Positions 1 through 7,936 of a stretch of 41,607 nt of DNA are shown here, in pieces. Origin of the DNA: Sphingomonas metalli (lineage in GTDB: Bacteria; Pseudomonadota; Alphaproteobacteria; Sphingomonadales; Sphingomonadaceae); assembly GCF_014641735.1 (NCBI RefSeq), contig NZ_BMIH01000007.1, positions 1 through 41,607 on the forward strand, in the 5' to 3' direction. The position numbers were made by a program, and so were the translations under genes. Numbering within the stretch: the stretch's first letter is position 1; each line of letters opens with the position of its first letter. The notes under the pieces were generated by a model that was not told the origin of the DNA, searched no databases, and was given only the letters and a program-made list of their open reading frames with translations.

Positions 1-97
1 CCCCAAATGGAGCAGCTTACCACTGGCAGGATTTCTCTCCGCCGCACCGGCACCTATGCCGGCGCTCCCGTGGCCGGGTTTGTCACCGCCCTACACA
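1..97. repeat. Left copy of the 96-bp terminal inverted repeat (end of a multi-copy element)
   Basis: Bases 2-97 are identical, in inverted orientation, to 41512-41607 at the other end of the window. Identity stops sharply after CTACACA: the left copy continues ccctcatc and the right copy continues tatatctc. Read outward, both copies start 5'-TGTGTAGGGCGGTGAC. A TG... end and identity over nearly 100 bp fit the tip of an insertion sequence cut off by the window edge. Ends starting TG occur in several IS families, including IS21, and I cannot assign one. No transposase is visible in this part. Confidence 0.75.
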
Positions 98-171
98 CCC
101 TCATCCTGCTGCCTTGGGCGCTTCTAATGCTCCGCATCGGAATGTTCGGCGGGCTCGCCTTCTGGGGCTAG
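7..171 (+). CDS. Possible 54-residue ORF crossing the repeat edge
   Basis: An ATG at 7 opens a 54-codon frame ending with TAG at 169-171. About the first 30 residues lie in the terminal repeat. The last 24 (HTLILLPWALLMLRIGMFGG and on) are strongly hydrophobic and would make one membrane helix. In the right-hand copy of the repeat the same start codon leads into a different short tail. I recognise no family. It may be a chance frame in GC-rich DNA, or a gene reading out of the element. Confidence 0.2.
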   Translation: MEQLTTGRISLRRTGTYAGAPVAGFVTALHTLILLPWALLMLRIGMFGGLAFWG

Positions 172-204
172 TTTGGATAAAGGGGACGTTGCTTGAGCAG
201 CTAG

Positions 205-224
205 GACCCACTTCCGGTCAGTCG
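205..224 (+). repeat. Intergenic 20-mer, copy 1
   Basis: GACCCACTTCCGGTCAGTCG resembles two other intergenic 20-mers at 32333-32352 and 34080-34099 (shared pattern GACCCA-nnn-TC-n-G-n-C-nn-TCG, with one change here). It lies in the otherwise empty stretch 172-345 between the repeat end and the TPR remnant. Its function is unknown. It is probably a member of a degenerate dispersed intergenic family. Confidence 0.4.
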
Positions 225-345
225 TGTCCGCTCTGCCGCTTCCAAGGTTCGGACACTCGTTCAGCTAATCAGGGAAACCTGAAAAGCACTCAGCAACGAA
301 CCTGCGTCAGAACCTCTGACGGCGACGGCTAGAGCGTGACGCAGA

Positions 346-748
346 TCACACGAAATCGATCTTGCGCAGCCATTCGCTGTAGCGCGGGTCGGAGCGGATG
401 GGGGCGAGCAACGGGTCGGCCTTGAGGTTGATTAGCCCCGGATCCAGCCCGTCCCATACGCGTCCGATGGCTGCAAAGGCGGCATCTGCTCCTCAACGGG
501 TCGAGGGCCTCCGAGCGCTGGTAAAGCGTGATCGCTTCGGCATCGCCGAAGTTAAACAGGAAGGTGCCTCGCGTCCGCAGCACCACTGCGTCGCCCGGCG
601 AGGCGGCATAGGGCCGATCGTAGGCTTGAGACGCGCCACAAAGGTCGAGTTTGGCTTGAAGCACGAAGGCCAGCGCCAAGTATAACCCGCCGATAGGCGG
701 AGCGAGCGCGATCGCACGGCGGGCAGCCTGTCTGGCCAATGGGAAGCA
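346..748 (-). pseudogene. Broken TPR-repeat protein, C-terminal part
   Basis: On the minus strand the 5' part reads as tetratricopeptide helices (ARRAIALAPPIGGLYLALAF, later GDAEAITLYQRSEALDP). Near 505 the frame is lost. The next frame then continues naturally as AAFAAIGRVWDGLDPG and ends YSEWLRKIDFV before a TGA at 346-348, a typical ending for TPR regions of regulatory or adenylate-cyclase-like proteins. A single frameshift therefore splits the remnant, and no start codon or N-terminal domain is present. It is judged a pseudogene fragment unrelated to the LysR gene that follows. Confidence 0.6.
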
Positions 749-843
749 TCCTCAATGCCGCTGTTTTCCACCTGCAAACCGGCCGATAGTGACCGAGTGC
801 AGCGTGGTTGACCGAACCTCAAAAACAGTACCATCGTGAAGTT

Positions 844-1770
844 ATGCCAAGGTCCCCTAGCATGACGAGCCTGCGATTGTTCATGCTCGTCGCCTATCAT
901 CGGAGTTTCAGCGAAGCGGGGCGTGTCGCGAATGTTTCGCAACCCGCGCTCAGCCGCACCATCCGGATGCTGGAGGAACAGCTGGACGCGCGTCTGTTCG
1001 ATCGGGACTCGCGAAACGTCCGGCTCACCGCCGCGGGCGAAGCGCTGCTGCCGATCGTCGAGCGACTGACCGCGGACTTCGATCACGCCTTTTCCGAGCT
1101 TTCGCAAAGCCTGAGCGGCGCGCGCGGTCGCGTCGTGGTCGGGGCGCTACCGTCAGTTGCGGCCGGTGACCTTCCCGCGGTGATCGCCTCGTTCCGGCTC
1201 AGCCATCCACTGGTCGACGTGGTGCTGCGCGACCAGTTGTCGGGCACGCTCTACCAGCAGATGCAGGAGCGGCAGATCGATCTTGCCGTCACCACGCCGC
1301 CGGAGGAGGGGGCGTTCCACTTCGACCCGCTGATGCAGGACGCGATGGTCCTGGTGGTCAAGGCGGGCAGCGAACTCGATACGGGGACGCCGGCACGATG
1401 GGCGATCTTCGCGGACCACCCCTTCATCGCGATGGCACCGCGCAGCAGCGTCCGTGAGCTGACCGATGCGGCCGTGAGCAAGGCCGGCGTGACCGTGCGT
1501 GGCCTATATGACTGCACCCAGCTCGCCACGGTCGGCGCGCTGATCGAGGCGGGGCTGGGCATCACCGCCCTGCCTCGCTCGACCCTCGGCATCCTGCATC
1601 AGGGGCGGATCGCAGCGCGGCCGCTGTCCCATCCCAGCGTCGAGCGGACGATCGGCCTCGCCTACCCTCTCGGCAGGACGCTACCCCCCGCCGCGGACGC
1701 CTTCCGCCGACATTATCTGGCGGAGATGCGCGGCGACCAGCGCGCGCACCAGCCGCCGCAATCCGCCTAG
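844..1770 (+). CDS. LysR-family transcriptional regulator
   Basis: A 308-residue protein with a LysR winged helix-turn-helix at about residues 7-65 (SFSEAGRVANVSQPALSRTI) and a periplasmic-binding-fold effector domain after about residue 95. Length is normal for the family. The ATG at 844 is preceded by a weak GTGAAG. An ATG at 862, with AAGG upstream, is also possible, as is a TTG at 808. Its stop overlaps the convergent TonB-receptor gene by three bases. It probably senses a carboxylic or aromatic metabolite and controls the receptor and the transporter-hydrolase operon beyond it. The 20-bp palindrome at 4858-4877 is a candidate target. The effector cannot be read from sequence. Confidence 0.9.
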   Translation: MPRSPSMTSLRLFMLVAYHRSFSEAGRVANVSQPALSRTIRMLEEQLDARLFDRDSRNVRLTAAGEALLPIVERLTADFDHAFSELSQSLSGARGRVVVGALPSVAAGDLPAVIASFRLSHPLVDVVLRDQLSGTLYQQMQERQIDLAVTTPPEEGAFHFDPLMQDAMVLVVKAGSELDTGTPARWAIFADHPFIAMAPRSSVRELTDAAVSKAGVTVRGLYDCTQLATVGALIEAGLGITALPRSTLGILHQGRIAARPLSHPSVERTIGLAYPLGRTLPPAADAFRRHYLAEMRGDQRAHQPPQSA

Positions 1771-4643
1771 AACTTCGCGCCCAGCCGGATGTAGGTCTGC
1801 CGCCCGAAGGGATCGCCGAGCGTCGAGAGATAGCCCGTATATTTGGCAGCGGGCGGCGTCTTGTCGAACGCGTTGATCATGCCGACGATAACGTCGAACC
1901 GCCGGTCAGGCCCGAACTGGAGCCCGGCCTGAACGTCGATCGCCGACCAGGCGCCGATCCGGTCGGTCACGGGTGTTCCGACCACCGCCAGATAGTCGTC
2001 CTTCACCCCCGATACGTACCGCCACGTCGCCGAGGCGAACACGGCGTCGACCGATGCGTCGATGCTCGCCAGGTTGCGCCAGCGCGGCGCCGCCGCCGCG
2101 GTCAGCGGCGAGGTCTGGAAGTTGTTGCGGTAGCCGACGCCGTCGTAGACGACCGTACCCGTGTCGACGTCATAGGTCGCAAGATAGCTGAGATTGTCGC
2201 GCAGCGAGACCTGGGCCGAGCCGATGTCGAAGGTGTAGCTGGCGGCGACGTCGATGCCCGACGTGCCCGTGCCGCTCGGCGCATTGTAGGATTGGACGAT
2301 GATTGTCTGCGCCGAGCCGGTCGCGTCACGAATCACATTGGGTCCGTTCGGATCGGCGTTGATGACCGCCTGGCCGTTCTGAAGCTGGATCTGGTTCTTG
2401 TACTTGTATTTCCAGTAATCGACCGAGAGCCGCAGCCCTGGGACCGGCAGCAGGGTAGTGCCGATGTTGAACACGTCCGCCTTCTGCGGCTGGAGGTTCG
2501 GGTTGCCATAGGTCTGGACCGACCGGAACACGGTGGTTCGATCGTTTGGGTCGATGATATTGACGACGTTCGTGTTGATCAGCACCGCCGCCGAGTTCTG
2601 GATCGAGGGCGCCTGGAACGCCTTGCTCGCCGACACGCGGACCGCGATCTGCGGGATGATCCGCCAGTTAGCGGAGATCTTTGGCGCAACGGTGTTGAAA
2701 GCGCCATAGTCTTCATACCGGCCGGCGGCGTTGATGTTGAGACCATCGACCACTTCGTAATTGGCCTCGGCGAAGACGCTTTTCACCTCGCGCTCGAAGG
2801 CGGTGTTGCGGTTTGGCCCGAGAAAGCCTGCGAAACCGCTGGTCAGAAGATCCGAATAGGTGTTGGAGAGCTTCTCCTTGCGATATTGCACGCCCACCGC
2901 CACGTCGAGCGAGCGGCCGTTGATCGACAGGAGCGGGCCGTTCACCACGGCCTCGCCGATCGCATATTCGATCTTGGCGTTGGAAACGACGTTACTTTGG
3001 AGGTTGAATATCAGCGACGGGTCAAGGCCGGCCGTGTCCTTGGCGAAGGTGCTGTAATAGAGGCAATTGCCCTGCCCCGCGACCGCACCGGCGCCGGGGC
3101 CGCTGTAGCGGTAGTTGCAATTGGGTCCGCCGAAGCCGTTGAGCGCCGCCTGGAACAGCGTCAAGTCGGTGTCGCGGTCGGTCGACTGGACGTCGGCGCG
3201 TGAATAGGTCGCATTGGCCGTGTAGCGCCAGCCGCCGCCGATCTGGCCGCGCCCGCCCAGCACGAACTGACGCTGGTCGACCTTGTCCTGGATCAGGCGA
3301 TATTGATAATCCGGAAAGCCCGCCGAGCCGATCGCCCGCCCGACAAAGGCGACGTCGACGCCGAAGGGATTATAGGGGTTCGACGCCGGCACGATCGGCG
3401 GCCGCGCTCCGATCCGGTTCTGCGCGTAGGAGGGCACGCTGAACCGCTTCGAATCCTGGTGGTAGAAGCCGAATTCGGCGAACAGTGTATGCCCCGGCGC
3501 GATCTCATAGGTCGTGTCGTTGTGGACGAGGTAGCTTTTCGCCTCCGGGCGGATCGGGTTCTGCGCCTGAAAGCTGAATTGGCAGGATCCCAGACCGAAG
3601 CCGGGGCTGTTCGCGGCGGGGACATAGCGGCTCTGCGTTTCGGTCGAGCCGCAATTCGGGTCCACGACGCTGACCGTCCCGGCGGCGTTGCGGAAGCGAT
3701 CGTAGAGCTGTGAATAATTGTTGCCGTTGATGATCACGTCGCCGCCCGCGACGGTGCGTGGTCGCGAGTAGAGGATGTAGCTGCCCGGATTGGCGCCAGC
3801 TCCCGACGAAGGATTGAAGAAATTGGTGATCGCCCGGTCGCCATTCTGCAACCGGTCCTGATAGCGATAGGCGGCCGAGGTGACGCTGTGGAAGCGGTCG
3901 TTACCGAAACCGATCATCGCCTGGACGTTCGCTGACGGCGAGTCGTCGATATGCGTCGCCTGCGCGGACAGCTTCAGCCCGTTGAAGCGGGTGTTGGTGA
4001 TAACGTTGAACACACCCGCCACCGCGTCCGCACCGTAGGTGGAGGAAGCGCCGTCGAGCACCGTCTCGATCCGCTCGATCGCGATTTCGGGCGTCAGGCT
4101 GTTCAGGTTCACGAAGCCGTCGGCGGGGACGACGCGCCGGCCGTTGAGCAACACCAGCGTCGCCCCCGAACCCAGTCCGCGAAGATTGGCAGACCGGGTA
4201 TCGCGCGAGTCCGCGCCGCCGCCCTTGGCGAGATCCTGGATGCCGCCCGCGCTGCCGACATTCTGCGGGATGAAGCGGGTGATTTCGGCCAGCGACTGGA
4301 CGCCGGTCCGGTTGAAGTCCTTGGCGTCGATCGCCAGCACCGGCGATGCGCGATCTTCCTGGCGCACGTTGAGGTAGGAGCCAGTGACGATGATGTCGGG
4401 CGCCGCATCCTGCGTCGGTGCCTGACTGCTCGCGGCCGGGTCGACGGTCGTATCGTCGGTGGTCACCGGTGCCGCGGGGAGCGAGGGAGGCGACTGCTGA
4501 CCCGCCGGTGCCGGGCTGGTCGGGCCGGCCGGCGGCTCGGCGGTCTGCGCCGCAGCGGCGGTCGCCAGCAGCATAGGGGTCGTCGCGCAGGACAGCATCG
4601 CCACTGCCCGGATACGGCTGCGCTTGTGTGGAACCACGGTCAT
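1767..4643 (-). CDS. TonB-dependent outer-membrane receptor
   Basis: A 958-residue protein with a signal peptide (cationic start, hydrophobic core ending ...TAAAAQ), a Pro/Ala/Thr-rich linker to about residue 80, a TonB box (DIIVTGSY), a plug domain (LRGLGSGATLVLLNGRR; VLDGASSTYGADAVAGVFNV), and a long beta-barrel ending in GAKF with a terminal Phe, as outer-membrane proteins do. The ATG at 4643 has GGGAGGGG a few bases upstream; an upstream in-frame ATG at 4691 lacks such a site. It is transcribed away from the transporter-hydrolase operon across a shared 306-bp promoter region and probably imports the glycoside or ester substrate. No substrate-specific feature is visible. Confidence 0.93.
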   Translation of the reverse strand: MTVVPHKRSRIRAVAMLSCATTPMLLATAAAAQTAEPPAGPTSPAPAGQQSPPSLPAAPVTTDDTTVDPAASSQAPTQDAAPDIIVTGSYLNVRQEDRASPVLAIDAKDFNRTGVQSLAEITRFIPQNVGSAGGIQDLAKGGGADSRDTRSANLRGLGSGATLVLLNGRRVVPADGFVNLNSLTPEIAIERIETVLDGASSTYGADAVAGVFNVITNTRFNGLKLSAQATHIDDSPSANVQAMIGFGNDRFHSVTSAAYRYQDRLQNGDRAITNFFNPSSGAGANPGSYILYSRPRTVAGGDVIINGNNYSQLYDRFRNAAGTVSVVDPNCGSTETQSRYVPAANSPGFGLGSCQFSFQAQNPIRPEAKSYLVHNDTTYEIAPGHTLFAEFGFYHQDSKRFSVPSYAQNRIGARPPIVPASNPYNPFGVDVAFVGRAIGSAGFPDYQYRLIQDKVDQRQFVLGGRGQIGGGWRYTANATYSRADVQSTDRDTDLTLFQAALNGFGGPNCNYRYSGPGAGAVAGQGNCLYYSTFAKDTAGLDPSLIFNLQSNVVSNAKIEYAIGEAVVNGPLLSINGRSLDVAVGVQYRKEKLSNTYSDLLTSGFAGFLGPNRNTAFEREVKSVFAEANYEVVDGLNINAAGRYEDYGAFNTVAPKISANWRIIPQIAVRVSASKAFQAPSIQNSAAVLINTNVVNIIDPNDRTTVFRSVQTYGNPNLQPQKADVFNIGTTLLPVPGLRLSVDYWKYKYKNQIQLQNGQAVINADPNGPNVIRDATGSAQTIIVQSYNAPSGTGTSGIDVAASYTFDIGSAQVSLRDNLSYLATYDVDTGTVVYDGVGYRNNFQTSPLTAAAAPRWRNLASIDASVDAVFASATWRYVSGVKDDYLAVVGTPVTDRIGAWSAIDVQAGLQFGPDRRFDVIVGMINAFDKTPPAAKYTGYLSTLGDPFGRQTYIRLGAKF

Positions 4644-4857
4644 CTCGTCCCCTCCCTTTTGCAGAGCCATGGCGGGGAACGGCGGGCGCAATGGACGGCT
4701 CGATGCCGTACCTCAGGGTTCGCCGATCCTCTCCACCACGGTCTTCTGCCGAGTTGCACCCTTGTCTTGGATCGGTGAGGACCAGAAAAGAAATAGAAAC
4801 TTACGATCGACCCATAGCAAATATGCATCGATCGTTTCACGTTGGATCCATTCTCGG

Positions 4858-4877
4858 ATTGTATAGGTCTATCCAAT
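4858..4877. promoter_or_regulatory. Palindromic candidate operator in the divergent promoter region 4644-4949
   Basis: ATTGTATAGGTCTATCCAAT equals its own reverse complement at 16 of 20 positions (ATTG-n-ATAG-nn-CTAT-n-CAAT). It lies 73 bp before the transporter start and 215 bp before the receptor start, so it could serve either or both. Symmetric ATAG/CTAT arms are compatible with LysR-type or GntR-type binding, and the nearby LysR gene is the obvious candidate. The rest of 4644-4949 holds no gene I can support. Confidence 0.45.
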
Positions 4878-4949
4878 CATTCTCATTGCTGGATCAACAG
4901 CAAGGTCGCATGATGGCTGGGCCCGGCACTCGACCGGACGGGGAGGATC

Positions 4950-6278
4950 ATGCTTGCAGTCATCGGAGCGCTGGCGGTGGTGTCGCTGCTTGCGCTTATC
5001 CTGTCCAATCGCACATCGCCGCTGGCTGCCCTCATCCTGGTGCCCGTGGTCGCAGCGCTTGTGGCAGGGCTCGGCGCGGCGGTTCCCGGCTATGTCGTCG
5101 CGGGGCTCACCAAGATCGCCCCGGTCGCCGGCATGTTCGTCTTCGCCATCCTGTTTTTTGGGATCATGACCGATGCCGGGCTTCTCGCCCCGCTCGTGTC
5201 GCTCGTCCTGCGGCTGGTCGGCGAGCGGCCGTCGCGGATCACGCTGGGCACTGCGCTGCTGGCGCTCCTCATCCATCTGGACGGGTCGGGCGCGGTCTGC
5301 TTCCTGGTCACGATCCCGGCCCTGCGTCCGCTCTACGACCGGCTGGGCATGGATCGGCGGGTGCTCGCCTGCACCGCCTCGATGGCGGCCGGCGTCAATT
5401 TCCTGCCATGGACCGGCCCGACCCTGCGTGCGGCGGCAGCGCTGAAGGTGCCGGTCCACACGCTCTTCACCCCGATGATCGCGGTCCAGCTCGTCGGCCT
5501 CGTCTTCGTCTTCTCGGCTTCCTGGTGGCTCGGGCGACGCGAGGAGGTTCGACTGGCCGCCAATGACCCCCTGCCCGTCGCGGCGGGAGCGTCGGTCGCG
5601 CCGGGCGCCTCGCCGGCACCCGGACATGATGGGGACACGGATGCCGCCGGGCTGCGCCGCCCGAAGCTGTTGCCGGTGAACGTCGTCCTGACCCTGCTCG
5701 TGGTCGGGGTGATGATCGCCGGCCTGACCGAGCCCGTGGTGGTCTTCATGATCGGCACCGCCGCGGCACTCATCATTAACTATCCCGGTGCCGCCGAGCA
5801 GCGCGCGCGGATCGACGCGCACGCCCGGGCGGCGCTGCTGATGGCGGGCATATTGTTCGCGGCGGGCGCCTTTACCGGAATCTTGAACGGATCGGGGATG
5901 ATCGCGGCGATGGCGGAAACCGCCGCGACCCACGTTCCGCGCGAACTCGGCGCGCGCCTGCCGGTGGTCGTCGGTGTCCTGGCGATGCCGCTCAGTCTGC
6001 TGTTCGATCCCGACTCCTTCTATTTCGGGGTGCTTCCGGTGATCGCGGGGGTCGCGGAGAGCTTCGGCACGCCGGGGGTGGCGATCGGCCGCGCGGCACT
6101 GCTGGGACAGATGACCACCGGCTTCCCGGTCAGCCCGCTTACCCCCGCAACCTTCCTCGTCGCCGGGCTGAGCGGGATCGAACTGGGCGCGCATCAGCGC
6201 TTCTCGATCCCCTGGCTGTTCGCCGCGAGCCTTGTCATGCTCGCCGCCGCGCTCCTTTTCGGGGTGCTGCCGCTGTGA
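4950..6278 (+). CDS. CitMHS-family citrate/carboxylate transporter
   Basis: A 442-residue integral membrane protein with about 11-12 hydrophobic segments, a central hydrophilic loop (about residues 195-235), and the conserved features of CitMHS (divalent-cation/citrate-proton symport) proteins: an early FFGIMTDAGLL helix, HLDGSGAVCFLVTIPALRPL, and near the C-terminus LLGQMTTGFPVSPLTPATFL. GGGGAGGA lies five bases before the ATG, so the start is secure. It is the first gene of a six-gene operon and overlaps the next gene by GTGA. Family knowledge suggests import of a di- or tricarboxylate. In this context the substrate may be an acid released by the downstream esterases or a ring-cleavage product; that is inference. 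Confidence 0.9.
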   Translation: MLAVIGALAVVSLLALILSNRTSPLAALILVPVVAALVAGLGAAVPGYVVAGLTKIAPVAGMFVFAILFFGIMTDAGLLAPLVSLVLRLVGERPSRITLGTALLALLIHLDGSGAVCFLVTIPALRPLYDRLGMDRRVLACTASMAAGVNFLPWTGPTLRAAAALKVPVHTLFTPMIAVQLVGLVFVFSASWWLGRREEVRLAANDPLPVAAGASVAPGASPAPGHDGDTDAAGLRRPKLLPVNVVLTLLVVGVMIAGLTEPVVVFMIGTAAALIINYPGAAEQRARIDAHARAALLMAGILFAAGAFTGILNGSGMIAAMAETAATHVPRELGARLPVVVGVLAMPLSLLFDPDSFYFGVLPVIAGVAESFGTPGVAIGRAALLGQMTTGFPVSPLTPATFLVAGLSGIELGAHQRFSIPWLFAASLVMLAAALLFGVLPL

Positions 6279-7612
6279 TCCGGCCGGCGACCGTCAGGAT
6301 CGGCGCAGGCGCCGGCTTCGCGGGGGATCGGATCGAGCCGGCTCTGGAGCTGGTGGAAAAGGGCGAACTCGACTTCCTCGTCTTCGAATGCCTCGCCGAG
6401 CGGACCATCGCGCTCGCGCAGAACGCCCGCCGAAGCGACCCGGACGGAGGTTTCGATCCGATGCTGCTCGAGCGGATGCGCCGCATCCTGCCCGCCGCGC
6501 GGGCGCGAGGGGTGCGGATCGTCACCAATGCCGGCGCGGCCAATCCGCTCGGCGCGGCCCGCGCCGTGGCCGCCCTCGCCGGCTCTCTCGGGATCGGGCC
6601 ATTGCGCATCGCGGCCGTACTCGGCGACGACGTGCTCGATACGGTTCGCAGCGAGCCGTTCGCATTGATCGACCGCGAGGGCACGAGCGCCGATCTGCCG
6701 CCGATCATCTCCGCCAACGCCTATCTCGGCGCAGCGCCGATCGCGGACGGACTGGCGCGCGGTGCGGACATCGTCATCACCGGGCGGGTCGGCGACCCGG
6801 CCTTGTTCGTCGGGCCGCTGATCGACGCCTTCGGCTGGTCGCTCGACGATCCGACCCTGATGGGAAAGGCGACGGTGATCGGCCACCTTCTCGAATGCGC
6901 CGGACAACTCACGGGCGGCTATTTTGCGGATGCCGGACGCAAGCAGGTGCCCGGCCTCGCCCGCCTCGGCTTCCCGCTGGCGGAGGTTTCGGCCGATGCC
7001 GGCGCCGTCTTCACCAAGGTTCCCGGATCGGGCGGGCAACTCTCGCTCGCCTCCTGCAAGGAGCAGCTCCTCTACGAGATCCTCGATCCCGGCGCCTATC
7101 ACCAGGCCGATGTCGTCGCCGATTTCCGGTCGGTGCGTCTGGAGGAAGTGGGCCCGGACCGGGTCGCCGTCAGCGGCGGCGGCGGCAGCGTCCGGCCGGA
7201 CACGCTCAAGGTCTCGATCGGCTATGACGACGGCTTCATCGGCGAAGGCCAGATCTCCTATGCCGGGCCCGGCGCCGTCGATCGGGCGCGACTGGCGATC
7301 GCGGTGGTGCGCGAGCGGCTCGCGCTGATCGATGCAAGGATCGACGAACTGCGCTGCGACCTGATCGGGATGGACGCGGTCGATCGCACCGGTCTCGGCT
7401 CCTGCCCCCGCGAGATCCGGGTTCGCATCTGCGGCAGGGCTGCCCGCGAGGAGGATGCGGCCTCGATCGGGGCGGAGGTCGAGGCCTTGTACACCAACGG
7501 TCCCTTCGGCGGGGGCGGTGCGACCCGTTCGGTGCGCCCGGTGGTGGCGGTCGCCTCTACCCTGATCCCCCGCGACCGGGTCAGCCCCAGCGTCGTCATG
7601 GTGGAGGCCTAA
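6275..7612 (+). CDS. DUF1446 / acyclic terpene utilisation AtuA-like protein
   Basis: A 445-residue protein of the AtuA/DUF1446 family: an N-terminal VRIGAGAGFAGDRIEPA, then GELDFLVFECLAERTIALAQ, a VTNAGAANP motif, and the GADIVITGRVGDPALFVGPL segment typical of the family. The GTG start overlaps the transporter stop (GTGA), which implies translational coupling. The family is named from Pseudomonas acyclic-terpene catabolism, but its reaction is not established. The next gene encodes the small domain that in longer AtuA homologues is fused to the C-terminus, so the two probably form one complex. Pairing with CitMHS suggests action on a hydroxy- or tricarboxylic acid or its CoA ester, not terpenes. 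Confidence 0.88.
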   Translation: MIRPATVRIGAGAGFAGDRIEPALELVEKGELDFLVFECLAERTIALAQNARRSDPDGGFDPMLLERMRRILPAARARGVRIVTNAGAANPLGAARAVAALAGSLGIGPLRIAAVLGDDVLDTVRSEPFALIDREGTSADLPPIISANAYLGAAPIADGLARGADIVITGRVGDPALFVGPLIDAFGWSLDDPTLMGKATVIGHLLECAGQLTGGYFADAGRKQVPGLARLGFPLAEVSADAGAVFTKVPGSGGQLSLASCKEQLLYEILDPGAYHQADVVADFRSVRLEEVGPDRVAVSGGGGSVRPDTLKVSIGYDDGFIGEGQISYAGPGAVDRARLAIAVVRERLALIDARIDELRCDLIGMDAVDRTGLGSCPREIRVRICGRAAREEDAASIGAEVEALYTNGPFGGGGATRSVRPVVAVASTLIPRDRVSPSVVMVEA

Positions 7613-7936
7613 ATGCAACTCGGCGACATCGCGCACCTGCGCACCGGGGACAAGGGCGACATCTCGCAGGTATCGGTGATCGCCTACGATCCGGCCGACT
7701 ATGCGCTGCTCCTACGCGAAGTCACGGTCGATCGGGTGCTGACGCATCTCGCGACGCTGACCGTCCGGCGGGCAACCCGCTACGAGCTGCCCGGACTCGG
7801 CGCGCTCAATTTCGTGCTGGAGGGCGCGTTGAACGGCGGGGTAACCCGCTCGCTCGCGCTCGACGCGCATGGCAAGTCCCTCGGCGCGCAGCTGCTCGAT
7901 CTGCCGCTTCGCGGGACCATCGGAGACCCGTCATGA
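7613..7936 (+). CDS. AtuA C-terminal-domain-like small protein
   Basis: A 107-residue protein starting directly after the AtuA-like stop (TAA-ATG) and ending in an ATGA overlap with the next gene. Its start (LGDIAHLRTGDKGDISQVSV) matches the AtuA-like C-terminal ferredoxin-fold domain, with the GDKGD(I/T)S motif and a VLEGALNGGVTRSLALD segment. In many bacteria this domain is fused to or encoded beside DUF1446 proteins. It is probably the second subunit of the enzyme. No catalytic function is assigned to the domain. Confidence 0.85.
   Translation: MQLGDIAHLRTGDKGDISQVSVIAYDPADYALLLREVTVDRVLTHLATLTVRRATRYELPGLGALNFVLEGALNGGVTRSLALDAHGKSLGAQLLDLPLRGTIGDPS

Noticed and set aside
336..349. CRP/FNR-like GTGA-N6-TCAC site
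   Set aside because: It overlaps the stop of a broken gene and precedes no promoter; likely chance.
2292..3203. Long plus-strand frame opposite the first TonB receptor
   Set aside because: No recognisable domain, no ribosome-binding site; the receptor on the other strand explains the open frame through high-GC codon bias. Similar long antisense frames inside the alpha/beta hydrolase gene (8053-10176) and over 4869-6194 and 6194-7636 were dropped for the same reason.
4628..5566. Plus-strand frame starting before the CitMHS gene
   Set aside because: It runs in a different frame through the transporter, and its product shows no membrane helices or known motif.
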